From positions 2,244,001 to 2,308,000 of the forward strand of contig NZ_CP016808.1 in NCBI RefSeq assembly GCF_002741035.1: a stretch of DNA of 64,000 nucleotides, read 5' to 3'. Below, piece after piece: positions 34,309 to 42,613 of this stretch; positions within the stretch are counted from its first letter, which is position 1; every line of letters starts with the position of its first letter. The translations under genes were made by a program, and so were the position numbers. This stretch comes from Paenibacillus sp. BIHB 4019 (GTDB lineage Bacteria > Bacillota > Bacilli > Paenibacillales > Paenibacillaceae). A model generated the notes under the pieces. The model was not told where the DNA came from, did not search any database, and saw nothing but the letters and a program-made list of their open reading frames with translations.

Positions 34309-34857
34309 CTAGAGGAATGCGTGTATTAAAAATAAAACGGTAAAAGCCAGTCCCGAACGCAAATGCCATTTTCGGTCAAGCCGCTTGTATCTAAACAAGC
34401 CTGAGACGGGCACTGGAAGCAGCATAAGCAGAGCCAGCAATCCGGTTATATTGCTAAAATCCAGTTTGATGCCATACATAAACACAGCCACTGCATGAAG
34501 TGCAATAAAGGCAATCGCGATAATGGCAATAGGCGTATGCCATCTTCGTGCGAAGCGAAGAAGGGTTGCCATTCCTTTTTTTACCTGGCTCCATTGATCC
34601 CATATTCGAAGTTTAATGAGTATCAGCAATCCATAGTTTGCGAGAACCAAAAACAAGGCGATGCGGGCATCTGAGCCAAAGTCTTTGAACGTATGCTCGA
34701 ACCTGCGATTGTGCACGGTTGCAGCAGGCAGATGAGCCAGGCCCCAAAGCTCCCATATTACAAATAACACGGATAAGATGAGGACTCCGAAAACCCATTT
34801 TCGATCTTTTGCGGGAATCCATTGCGGTTTTAATGTAGGCGCTTTCCTTGTGTCCAT
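34309..34857 (-). CDS. Small integral membrane protein, possible di-heme cytochrome b
   Basis: A 182-residue protein with four hydrophobic helices. The third and fourth each contain two histidines exactly thirteen residues apart: WHTPIAIIAIAFIALHA and WHLRSGLAFTVLFLIHA. This H-x13-H spacing on adjacent helices is the heme-ligand pattern of ferric-reductase-like and other b-type transmembrane cytochromes, so the protein could bind two hemes and pass electrons across the membrane. That is inference; no flavin domain or partner gene is adjacent. A purine-rich GGAGGAA precedes the ATG on the minus strand. It is transcribed as a single gene. Confidence 0.7.
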   Translation of the reverse strand: MDTRKAPTLKPQWIPAKDRKWVFGVLILSVLFVIWELWGLAHLPAATVHNRRFEHTFKDFGSDARIALFLVLANYGLLILIKLRIWDQWSQVKKGMATLLRFARRWHTPIAIIAIAFIALHAVAVFMYGIKLDFSNITGLLALLMLLPVPVSGLFRYKRLDRKWHLRSGLAFTVLFLIHAFL

Positions 34858-35030
34858 GGCCGGATTCCTCCTATATAAGAATTGCGATTAATATACCCTA
34901 TAAGGATGAAAATAATATTAAAAAGTCCATGAGTGTGATCGCATTGGCATTTCCTGCTTCAGGTTTTCATGCAGTAGAGTAAATGGTATAATTTAGGCAG
35001 TCTTTGAAAGAGGAGGATGACGTTATAAAG

Positions 35031-35591
35031 ATGAAAGCCTTGAAGGAGATTGGCAGTTGGGTCAGCACTTTCGGCATTGCAGTTGTACTTTCATTAATTA
35101 TTGGTGTATTTATTATTCAGCCCTATAAGGTTGACGGTCATTCAATGGACCCGACTTTGCAGGATAAGGAACGAATTTACGTTTCGAAAATCTCTCATAC
35201 GTTATCCGAGCTCCCGGATTATGGCGATGTGGTCGTGATCGACAGCCGGGTGAATAGAGAACGGCATTTGACAGACGATCTTTTGGAGCATCCGCTGCTG
35301 CAGCTTTTTATGAAAAATAATACGAATGACAACACCGTGTTTTATGTCAAAAGAGTGCTCGGCAAACCAGGCGATGTGCTGGAATTTAAGGATCATAAAA
35401 CCTTTCGCAATGGCGTGGCGCTAGACGAGCCTTATTTGAATGAAACGATGAATTTTGTTTCGGATCAGCAATGGAACGTTCCTGAAGGGCATATTTTCGT
35501 CATGGGCGACAATCGCAATCATAGCTCGGACAGCAGGGAAATCGGATATATTCCGCTCGATCATGTGATGGGCGTTAAAAAGTTTCCTTAA
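35031..35591 (+). CDS. lepB: Signal peptidase I
   Basis: A 186-residue type I signal peptidase with one N-terminal membrane anchor (GIAVVLSLIIGVFIIQPYKV). The catalytic serine is Ser38 in GHSMDPTL and the general base is Lys107 in YVKRVLGKPGD; box E is MGDNRNHSSDSR. It cleaves signal peptides from secreted proteins, several of which are encoded nearby. The insert between the Ser and Lys boxes (LTDDLLEHPLLQLFMKNN) is longer than in B. subtilis SipS. ATG 35031 is preferred, though AGAGGAGG (35009-35016) is rather distant; an in-frame TTG at 35004 precedes that site. Confidence 0.92.
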   Translation: MKALKEIGSWVSTFGIAVVLSLIIGVFIIQPYKVDGHSMDPTLQDKERIYVSKISHTLSELPDYGDVVVIDSRVNRERHLTDDLLEHPLLQLFMKNNTNDNTVFYVKRVLGKPGDVLEFKDHKTFRNGVALDEPYLNETMNFVSDQQWNVPEGHIFVMGDNRNHSSDSREIGYIPLDHVMGVKKFP

Positions 35592-35647
35592 TTGCTCAGT
35601 AGATTCTTGTTCTGATTCTATAGCATCTCTAATATAAGCCTAAAGAG

Positions 35648-35669
35648 CCCTCCATAGTGAGGGTTTTTT
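35648..35669 (+). terminator. Short rho-independent terminator after signal peptidase
   Basis: CCCTC (35648-35652), six-base loop, GAGGG (35659-35663), then six T's. Confidence 0.8.
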
Positions 35670-35686
35670 CTGTTGTCTCAGGCTCT

Positions 35687-35719
35687 TGTCATTTTCCTGT
35701 CATTGGAAAGAGCTATACT
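35687..35719 (+). promoter_or_regulatory. PHO-box-like promoter, site C
   Basis: TGTCATT at 35687-35693 and 35698-35704, 11 bp apart, then 9 bp, then TATACT at 35714-35719. Identical spacing to sites A and B. The upstream third box is degenerate (TGTCTCA at 35674). Confidence 0.66.
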
Positions 35720-35765
35720 AATGCTAACGGGCATTTATTAGGATGATAAGGAATGAGGGAAAGCA

Positions 35766-37826
35766 ATGAAAAAAAGTTCAACAATGAAATTGGGTTTGGT
35801 TTTAATTTTGACTTTTGTTTTGTTAAGTGGTTGCATTACTTCGGCCAGTACTATAACGGTTTCCTATAGTAATGGGCTGCCAGACACCTCGGAGCATGTA
35901 TTTATACGCTATTCCGATGGAACGGTCACACAGGTGCCGGATGTTAACGCAGGGGAAACATCGGTAACCGTAAATACCTATGCCAATAAAACGATGATGG
36001 GCGGGTATGTAACGGATGGTCAGGTCAGCTGGATTCCAGGACGTGCTTATGGCGGCCAATCCGTATCATTATCCAACATTCAAACATACAAACCGACAGA
36101 GGCTGTAGATTATGTTGCTTTGGCCGAGCTGCCACATGCGGATGTCAATCATCCGGATTATACAAGTGTCACTTTTTCTGTTTATGATGCGGATGACGAG
36201 CTCGTGACGGGACGAACAGAAATATTTGTTCATACAAGTAATCCGAATTTACTCTTTTATGATATGGATTCTGATTATATTTCAAATACTTCAATATCCG
36301 GGGGGATGTCCTCCTATACGACTAGCGGGCTCGTGACGTTTTTAATTAAAAATAATGTGGTTAATGTTCCTGTGACTTCGGCACAATTAGCCGTATACTC
36401 GGGTCCGAAATTAATTACGGACAACTTTTTTCATGTCGTAACAGATATTCAGGTCAGCGAGTCTGGGGGTATCGATTCGGTCGAAGTAGGTCAATCTTTA
36501 GCGTTAAATGCGTCAGTCCTTCCAGTCGATGCGGCTAATCCAGCGGTTGTTTGGTCTGTTGTGGACGGTACAGGCTCAGCAACGATTGATGCAAACGGGC
36601 TGTTGACGGCCGTATCGGCCGGAACAGTTACAGCGAAAGCAGCTGCCGTTGACGGCACCGGTATTGTAGGAAGCATGAGCGTAACGATAAACGTGCCTGC
36701 CACGCCGACACCAACGTCGACGCCAACACCGACACCGACACCAACACCGACACCAACACCAACACCAACACCAACACCAACACCGACACCAACACCAACT
36801 CCTGAGCCGTCAGCAACGCCTATTCTGGTCTCGTCAATAGCGTTGACGGGGGAAGCCGTTGTTCAGACTGGCGGAAGCATTCAATTGGCAGCAGAAATGG
36901 CACCTGTAGATGCCGCGGACAAATCAATGGTTTGGTCGGTTGAAAATGGTACAGGCACCGCAACCATTAATGCCAGCGGCTTATTGACGGGCGTATCCGC
37001 AGGTACGGTTACTGTGAAAGCAACGGCGGCCGATGGTTCGGCTGTATTTGCCTCGCATAGCGTTGTTGTTCAAGCGCCAGCTAGTGGTGGAAGCAGTGGA
37101 GGCGGATCTACGACTACGCCTGTAGCGACAGCTACACCTGCGGCTACGCCAGCACCGACATCGGTGCCAGCGCTCCAAATAAAGTTCAATGATAAAGTCG
37201 TTAAGACTGATCAGGTTGTCACTAGCCTTACGAAGCAAGCAGAGGAAGCTAAAGCTAATCCAACAACCGTCCCTTTTACGGATACCGGCTCCCACTGGGC
37301 GAATAAGACGGTTGACGTCTTCGTTAAGCTCGGCATCGTTAATGGGTATGAGAACAATACGTTCCGTCCGAATGCAAGCATTACCCGCGCTGAATTTTCG
37401 GCCATCATTTCTAAGGTGTTTAGCATATCCAGCCCTGCTGCAGGCGGCAGCGTGCTCAGCGATGTTTCGGGCCACTGGGCAGAAGCGGCGATTGGAAGCC
37501 TGCATGCAGCAGGCGCAATTTCAGGCTATAAGGACGGCACATTTAAACCGAATCAGGAAATTAGCCGTGCTGAAATAATCGCAATCCTTGCTAAAATTAT
37601 TGATCTTGATAGTGTGAATGCAGCGAGTGTGCCTGCTTTCACCGACATTAATCAAGTGTGGAACAAGGAGCAAATTGAGAAAGCCGCGGCAGCTGGCATC
37701 GTCAGCGGTTCTGGCAACGGAACGTTCCAGCCGAATAACCAAGCGTCCCGTGCGGAGGCTTTAACGATGGTGCTGCATGTTTTGCAATTGAATCCTGAGC
37801 TTAAAGCACTTCTGGAAACATTGTAG
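35766..37826 (+). CDS. SLH-domain surface protein with lipobox-like signal and two Ig-like domains
   Basis: A 686-residue protein. The N-terminus has a hydrophobic signal ending LLSGC (Cys23), a lipobox, although a signal-peptidase-I cut after ITSAS is also possible. A beta-rich domain of about 200 residues is followed by two Big_2-like Ig domains (about 223-310 and 352-440, each with VDAA...VWSV..GTGxATI.A.GLLT.VSAGTVT.KA), separated by a perfect Thr-Pro repeat run (about 311-349). A Ser/Gly and Thr/Pro linker leads to three SLH motifs (about 503-685; TGSHWANKTVDVFVKLG, VSGHWAEAAIGSLH, INQVWNKEQIEKA). It should be wall-bound through SLH. It has its own PHO-box-like promoter C and a 3' hairpin. 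Confidence 0.88.
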   Translation: MKKSSTMKLGLVLILTFVLLSGCITSASTITVSYSNGLPDTSEHVFIRYSDGTVTQVPDVNAGETSVTVNTYANKTMMGGYVTDGQVSWIPGRAYGGQSVSLSNIQTYKPTEAVDYVALAELPHADVNHPDYTSVTFSVYDADDELVTGRTEIFVHTSNPNLLFYDMDSDYISNTSISGGMSSYTTSGLVTFLIKNNVVNVPVTSAQLAVYSGPKLITDNFFHVVTDIQVSESGGIDSVEVGQSLALNASVLPVDAANPAVVWSVVDGTGSATIDANGLLTAVSAGTVTAKAAAVDGTGIVGSMSVTINVPATPTPTSTPTPTPTPTPTPTPTPTPTPTPTPTPTPEPSATPILVSSIALTGEAVVQTGGSIQLAAEMAPVDAADKSMVWSVENGTGTATINASGLLTGVSAGTVTVKATAADGSAVFASHSVVVQAPASGGSSGGGSTTTPVATATPAATPAPTSVPALQIKFNDKVVKTDQVVTSLTKQAEEAKANPTTVPFTDTGSHWANKTVDVFVKLGIVNGYENNTFRPNASITRAEFSAIISKVFSISSPAAGGSVLSDVSGHWAEAAIGSLHAAGAISGYKDGTFKPNQEISRAEIIAILAKIIDLDSVNAASVPAFTDINQVWNKEQIEKAAAAGIVSGSGNGTFQPNNQASRAEALTMVLHVLQLNPELKALLETL
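36706..36812 (+). repeat. Thr-Pro coding microsatellite
   Basis: A run of ACACCG/ACACCA hexamers encodes an uninterrupted (TP)n linker inside the SLH protein. Hexamer slippage would change linker length without shifting the frame. Confidence 0.85.
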
Positions 37827-37844
37827 TTCGTTCATTAAAAAAGA

Positions 37845-37890
37845 AAGCAAACAGCGCGTGCCGATCCCAATCAGCACGCGCTGTTTGCTT
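37845..37890 (+). terminator. Long hairpin after SLH gene
   Basis: AAGCAAACAGCGCGTGC (37845-37861) pairs with GCACGCGCTGTTTGCTT (37874-37890), a 17-bp perfect stem preceded by an A-run. The T-run after it is weak on the plus strand. Confidence 0.75.
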
Positions 37891-37999
37891 GCGTAATAAG
37901 CGGGCACAGCGATTTTCCTGTTGACCTAGCCATAGCTTCGCTATATATTTGTAATACAGAACTTTAATTCTTATTACTAATATTTTGAGGAGGGCCACT

Positions 38000-38653
38000 A
38001 TGAACCCCGCTTATCATTATGATGTTCACCTGCCAGCGCATGCGGAGGCAGGCCAAACTTTTCCTGTTATTTTTACCCTTCATGGGAAAGGCTCGAATGA
38101 GGCAAATATGCATGGGCTTGTAGCGCCTTTAGAGGACAAGTTCATCATCATTAACATCCGAGGCGACCTTAGGCTGGGCGCTGGCTACCAATATTATGAG
38201 CTGAAGAGCCTCGGCAATCCGATTCGGGACATTTTTGACCGGGCTGTGCAGCAGCTTGAAGGTTTTATTGCTTATGCAACGGAAAAATACCCGATCGATG
38301 CCAGCCAGCGTTATTTGCTTGGCTTCAGCCAAGGCGCGATTTTATCAATGACGCTTGCCCTTAAGATGGGGGAGCAGTTGAAAGGCATTGTTGCGTTGAA
38401 CGGCTATGTGCCAGAGTTCGTCAAACACGAATATGTTTTGCAATCACTGGAGAACGTATCCATGTTTGTCTCGCATGGTGAATTTGATTCCGTATTTCCA
38501 ATTCGAATTGGACATGAGACAGCGGATTATTTTCAAGCGCTGACGCCGCAATTGACCTTTAAGACTTATCCGACCGACCATGGCGTATCCTTAGAAAATC
38601 AACGGGATTTTCTTGCATGGCTACTTGAGAACAAGGGGGAACAAGCACAATGA
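38000..38653 (+). CDS. Alpha/beta hydrolase, MhqD-like carboxylesterase
   Basis: A 217-residue hydrolase of the phospholipase/carboxylesterase group. It has FTLHGKGSNEANM (oxyanion region), nucleophile LLGFSQGAILSM (Ser), HGEFDSVFPI (Asp) and TDHGVSLE (His). It resembles B. subtilis MhqD, which works with a ring-cleavage dioxygenase in quinone and aldehyde stress response. ATG 38000 follows GAGGAGGG (37987-37994). Its stop overlaps the start of the dioxygenase gene (ATGA), so the two are coupled. Confidence 0.88.
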   Translation: MNPAYHYDVHLPAHAEAGQTFPVIFTLHGKGSNEANMHGLVAPLEDKFIIINIRGDLRLGAGYQYYELKSLGNPIRDIFDRAVQQLEGFIAYATEKYPIDASQRYLLGFSQGAILSMTLALKMGEQLKGIVALNGYVPEFVKHEYVLQSLENVSMFVSHGEFDSVFPIRIGHETADYFQALTPQLTFKTYPTDHGVSLENQRDFLAWLLENKGEQAQ

Positions 38654-39420
38654 TGCCAGCATACTTTTTTGCCCATGGCGCGCCATCCATTGTATTGGAG
38701 AACAATGGCTATACGTCTCTATTGAAAAGCTTTAAGGAGCAGACGCCAAAGCCGAAAGCGATTGTTCTTTTTTCTGCCCATTGGGAGCAGACGGTACAGA
38801 CGGTGGGGGCTGCTTCAGCGTACAGCACGATTTATGATTTTTCCGGCTTTCAGGATGAGCTGTACCAGATGACGTACCCGGCGGAAGGCAAACGCCAGCT
38901 CAGTGAAGACATTCAAGCCTTGTTCGCTGAACATGGCATTCCAAGTGTGCTGGATGAGGAAAGAGGACTTGATCACGGCGCTTGGGCCGTACTCAAGCTG
39001 ATTTATCCGGATGCGGATATTCCCGTCGTCGCGCTTTCGGTTAACCGTTATTTGGCCAATGAGCAGCAGTATGAGATCGGCAAGGCATTAGCTGCGCTTA
39101 GGGAGCAGGATGTGCTGATTATTGGAAGCGGCGGAACCGTCCATAATCTCAGAAAGCTGAATTGGCAGTCTGAAGGCATTGACGAATGGGCGGAATCATT
39201 CGATAATTGGCTGCAGAGCAAGCTTGAGGCATGGGATCTCCCGGCACTATTCAACTATAGGGAGCTGGCTCCCTTTGCGCAGGAGGCAGTGCCGACGAGC
39301 GAGCACTTTATCCCGCTCCTGCTGGCTATGGGCTCAGGTGATAAGAACCGTCAAGCAACGCTGCTTCACCGCAGCTTCCAGTACGGTAATTTAAGCTTAA
39401 GCTGTTGGAAGTTCAACTAG
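38650..39420 (+). CDS. DODA-type extradiol ring-cleavage dioxygenase
   Basis: A 256-residue member of the class III (LigB/YgiD) family. Metal-binding and catalytic histidines are seen in FFAHGAPS, FSAHWEQ, GLDHGAW and GTVHNLR. Family members cleave catechol rings such as 4,5-DOPA. The gene is translationally coupled to the MhqD-like hydrolase and followed 30 bp later by a membrane carrier, which suggests uptake or disposal of an aromatic compound. The actual substrate is unknown. Confidence 0.9.
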   Translation: MMPAYFFAHGAPSIVLENNGYTSLLKSFKEQTPKPKAIVLFSAHWEQTVQTVGAASAYSTIYDFSGFQDELYQMTYPAEGKRQLSEDIQALFAEHGIPSVLDEERGLDHGAWAVLKLIYPDADIPVVALSVNRYLANEQQYEIGKALAALREQDVLIIGSGGTVHNLRKLNWQSEGIDEWAESFDNWLQSKLEAWDLPALFNYRELAPFAQEAVPTSEHFIPLLLAMGSGDKNRQATLLHRSFQYGNLSLSCWKFN

Positions 39421-39450
39421 AGAGAAGAAGCAGAAGAGAAGGCGAAGGTC

Positions 39451-40908
39451 ATGACAGTTGGGACAAAGGCAGTGATCGATCGAGCAGTTATTTTCGCTCT
39501 CGCTGCCGTTTTTATTTTACAGCAGCTTACGCAGTGGGGGCCGCTTGTTTATGTGCTGGGCGGACTTTCCTTTATGGCGGTGCTCCTGCTGCTGCCTAAG
39601 CTCAAAGGAATCGCGCTGTGGCTGAGCCTTTTTTTTATGGCTGGCGGAGTCGTCCTGATGCTGGCACAGCAAGCGGCTGCCGCATATTGGTTTAAAGCCG
39701 CGAGCATGAATGCGACGTTGGTTACCTTATTCGTATTCGCTCCCTTGTTCGGCATTCCGGTACGGCTGCCGGATTATGTTGCTGCTCTGAAGCGGTTTTA
39801 TGAAACGCGCATGCGCAGCACGACAGCCCTGTTCATCGGTACGCAGCTTATGACGCATATAATGGGCGGGTTTATAAACGTCGGGTCTATTCCCGTCGTC
39901 TATCATTTGGTGTTCGTTAAGCCGCGTTCCGGGCACTTATCCGGGCTGCTGGCGAACGCCTTGAATCGCGGCTTTGGAGGCGCGATTTGCTGGTCGCCTT
40001 ATTTTGCAGCAATGGCGCTTGTCACCTCGGCGCTCAAGCTGAACTGGTCAGCGCTGCTGCCCTATTTGATCGGGCTGTCGCTGATCAGCCTGTTGGTGAG
40101 CTTGGCCGTGGACTTTAAGCAGCTGCGTGCAAAGGATGAGGCAAGTGAGCTTGCAGCATCGCAGACAGATGAGCTGAGCCAGGAAGTCGTGGAAGTCACG
40201 ACAGTCGCGCCATCCACGAAAGCCACGCAAGCGATCGAGAATCAGCGAGGCCAAAGCATGGAGAAGGAACATGAAAGAAGGGCGTCCTTTCCGATGGGAC
40301 TCGCTATTTATTTGCTGTGTGCAACGGCGGCGATTTTGCTGCTGGAGCAGCTGATTGAGCTTCCGATGGTGCTGATTACTTGCATGGGGGCGGTTGTTTT
40401 TCCGCTGCTGTGGTGCCTGGCGAAGGGAGCTCTCCCGACATTCCGGCAGGGGCTGAAAAATCATTTGACCGTTACGCTGCCCGCTTTGCAAAAGGAGATT
40501 ACGCTGTTTTTAGCCGCAGGCTTTTTTAGCGGATCGATCGGCGCTACAGGGTTTGGGAACGTCATTCCCTCCCTGCTCGGGCACATGCCTCTGCCTATTG
40601 CATGGTCATTCTCGATATTCACAATCGTTATGATTGCCGCTACCTCATTAATTGGCCTTCATCCGATTGTATTGGTGACGATTCTCGCCACCAGCATTGA
40701 TCCGGCTGTCGTGCAGATCAGCCCGATTTATTTCGCCGTTTTGCTGCTCGGAAGCTGGGGGCTGTCCAACCCGATTTCTCCCGCCTCGGCGGTGAACAAT
40801 TTGCTGGCGGGATTATTCAACAAGTCGGTTTTCGAGCTGGCAAGGCCGAATTATAGGTTTGCTGCCGTTATGGGGCTGGCGCTCTTATTGTATTTAATGA
40901 TGATCTGA
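39451..40908 (+). CDS. Multi-pass membrane transporter, ion-transporter-superfamily-like
   Basis: A 485-residue protein with about twelve hydrophobic segments and a charged cytoplasmic loop in the middle (about 225-285). The second half has PSLLGHMPLPIAWSFSIF, GLHPIVLVTILATSIDP and LLLGSWGLSNPISPASAVNN, reminiscent of the re-entrant loops of dicarboxylate/arsenite-type ion transporters, with a matching GGFINVGSIPVVYHLVF segment in the first half. I cannot assign a substrate. ATG 39451 has GAAGGCGAAGG upstream, 30 bp after the dioxygenase gene, so it probably belongs to the same operon. Confidence 0.68.
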   Translation: MTVGTKAVIDRAVIFALAAVFILQQLTQWGPLVYVLGGLSFMAVLLLLPKLKGIALWLSLFFMAGGVVLMLAQQAAAAYWFKAASMNATLVTLFVFAPLFGIPVRLPDYVAALKRFYETRMRSTTALFIGTQLMTHIMGGFINVGSIPVVYHLVFVKPRSGHLSGLLANALNRGFGGAICWSPYFAAMALVTSALKLNWSALLPYLIGLSLISLLVSLAVDFKQLRAKDEASELAASQTDELSQEVVEVTTVAPSTKATQAIENQRGQSMEKEHERRASFPMGLAIYLLCATAAILLLEQLIELPMVLITCMGAVVFPLLWCLAKGALPTFRQGLKNHLTVTLPALQKEITLFLAAGFFSGSIGATGFGNVIPSLLGHMPLPIAWSFSIFTIVMIAATSLIGLHPIVLVTILATSIDPAVVQISPIYFAVLLLGSWGLSNPISPASAVNNLLAGLFNKSVFELARPNYRFAAVMGLALLLYLMMI

Positions 40909-40913
40909 ATGAC

Positions 40914-40945
40914 AAAAAAAGGCACCCTTCGAGGATGCCCTTTTT
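40914..40945. terminator. Bidirectional rho-independent terminator
   Basis: A-run, GGCACCC, loop TTCGA, GGATGCC, T-run. It sits between the transporter and the converging pentapeptide-repeat gene. Confidence 0.88.
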
Positions 40946-41016
40946 GATTTTATAATGGCATTTATGATTCAAGCCATGTTCAAAATAACGCTTCAAATAG
41001 CCTAGCGAAGCTGCTG

Positions 41017-41675
41017 CTACTCCTTCAAAATCAACCCAAACAGCGCCACAAACACATATGCCTGCTCCCGGGAAATCACGCAATCCTTCAAATCCTCGGG
41101 GCCACGGCAATTCCATTAAATTCGCAGGTGCTCAAATCAAGGCCAGCGAGCTTCGTATTTGAAAATTGGGCTTGGTCAATTTGGCATTGGAAAAGCTCCA
41201 GTTTTTGCAGCTTTGCAAAGCTGAAATCGCTTTTGCCCATCGAGTTGTCCTGGAAGGACACCTGCTTCATATCAGACATTCTGAAATTGGCGTAATCGGC
41301 CAAATTGTCCTTCCAGACCATGTTTCGCAGCGTAGCTCCGGTCAAGTTCATCCCGATCATTTTGCAGTTTTTGAACACCGTACGGTGGATAATAGCATCG
41401 CTAAAATCGGCATTCGACAAATCGCATTTGTCGAAAATCACATCCGTCAATTCGACCTCGTTCAGCGCAGTCTCGGTAAACGTGACATTTTTGAAAATAA
41501 TTTTGTCGAAAATCACCTTGCGAGCCTGCTGTCCATCCCATACGCAATCCTGGATAATGCCCATTTCAAAAAAAGCATGAGATTGCAGCTCGGTCTGCTC
41601 CAGCACAGGAAGCTCAATCGGCAGGATCGGTGCCTCAATCGCCATCGTTTTCTTCTTTTTATTCAATACGATCAT
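41017..41675 (-). pseudogene. Pentapeptide-repeat protein with C-terminal frameshift
   Basis: The frame from ATG 41675 gives 195 residues of right-handed quadrilateral beta-helix repeats (VIFDKCDLSNADFSDAIIHR, LTGATLRNMVWKDNLADYANFRMS) and stops at 41088 with GIAVAPRI. Inserting one base in the GGGG run at 41098-41101 continues it as EDLKDCVISREQAYVF...LFGLILKE to a stop at 41017-41019, which is the usual C-terminus of this family. So the gene is either truncated by a one-base deletion or carries a sequencing error. The core repeat domain is intact, so the short form might still fold. Such proteins mimic DNA and some protect gyrase from quinolones; no function is assigned here. Confidence 0.8.
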
Positions 41676-41715
41676 CTCCTAAACTTCTTCCAGCTCATTT
41701 GCCTGTATGCAACCT

Positions 41716-42480
41716 TTAAATATTGAGCGGTGTCGAGTATAAAATATTGCGATAATCACTCGGCGTCATGCCCTCATAATGCTTGAAGGTTCGCAGAAAC
41801 AGCTTATAATCGGAAAAGCCGCATTCGCCAGCAATTTCCTTTACGCTCAAATTCGTGTTCAGAAGCTTCAGCTTCGCCCGGCTGATCCGCTGCGTCAAAA
41901 TATAAGCTTTAATGCCCATCCCTTTCTCCCGCTTCACAACCTTCGAAATATAATCCTTATTAAAGTTGAACACCTCTGCAATTTTACGGACATTAATGTC
42001 CAGATGCAAATGGGCTTCAATCCACCTGCAAATGTTGTTGACGATGGCGTGCGGGGCATGATTTTGCTGGTCAATCGTCCGCGTAAGCTCGTTCAATAAT
42101 AACAATAGAGCGGCATTGGCCTCCTCCGCCGAAAAAGAAGAAACATGCAGCAGCTGCTTAAACAGCTGATTAATCGTCGATGGGCCATCAATCGGCACAT
42201 GGGTCGGATAGCTCCGATATTGCTCCGCCTTCGTACCGTAATGCACCCAATAAAAACTGACGGGCGACTCGCTATTCCGATAGCCAAAATGAGTCATGCC
42301 GGGCCGCAGCAGCAGCATATCACCTGGACGGACGACATACTCCCGCTCTTCCTCAGCGATATACATCTGTCCTTCCAGCATCATAATGATTTCATAATGC
42401 AGCGCATTTCGTTTCATGTGCGACCAGTTGCCTTCGGATATGAATTTACCGCATAAGTAATGGCTCAGCTTTTCATTCAT
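41716..42480 (-). CDS. AraC family transcriptional regulator
   Basis: A protein of about 254 residues from ATG 42480. An N-terminal cupin-type sugar-sensing domain (EIIMMLEGQMYIAEEEREYVVRPGDMLLLRPGMTHFG) is followed by two AraC helix-turn-helix motifs (INVRKIAEVFNFNKDYISKVVKREKGMG and LSVKEIAGECGFSDYKLFLRTFKHYEGMTPSDYR). It is transcribed away from a GH127 gene and is the likely activator of it, perhaps responding to L-arabinose or arabino-oligosaccharides. The frame extends to 42555; AAAAGGTGG lies between the two possible starts and is distant from ATG 42480, so the start is moderately uncertain. Confidence 0.88.
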   Translation of the reverse strand: MNEKLSHYLCGKFISEGNWSHMKRNALHYEIIMMLEGQMYIAEEEREYVVRPGDMLLLRPGMTHFGYRNSESPVSFYWVHYGTKAEQYRSYPTHVPIDGPSTINQLFKQLLHVSSFSAEEANAALLLLLNELTRTIDQQNHAPHAIVNNICRWIEAHLHLDINVRKIAEVFNFNKDYISKVVKREKGMGIKAYILTQRISRAKLKLLNTNLSVKEIAGECGFSDYKLFLRTFKHYEGMTPSDYRNILYSTPLNI

Positions 42481-42613
42481 GTAGACTGATTTATCCACCT
42501 TTTCTTTGATTATGAGTCTGATTATTTCAAATTTGATTTGATAAGATACTATCATGAATGGTAGCGACTGAATAGCAAATAGCTGATTTTAGGTCTAGGG
42601 AGGACTCATAAAT

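Noticed and set aside
36628..36816. A Val/Leu/Ser-rich minus-strand ORF over the Thr-Pro repeat
   Set aside because: It is simply the reverse complement of the hexamer repeat and has no start signals.
40868..41116. An 82-codon minus-strand ORF overlapping the end of the pentapeptide-repeat gene
   Set aside because: It is in a different frame from both the gene and its restored tail, and reads through the terminator; a shadow ORF.
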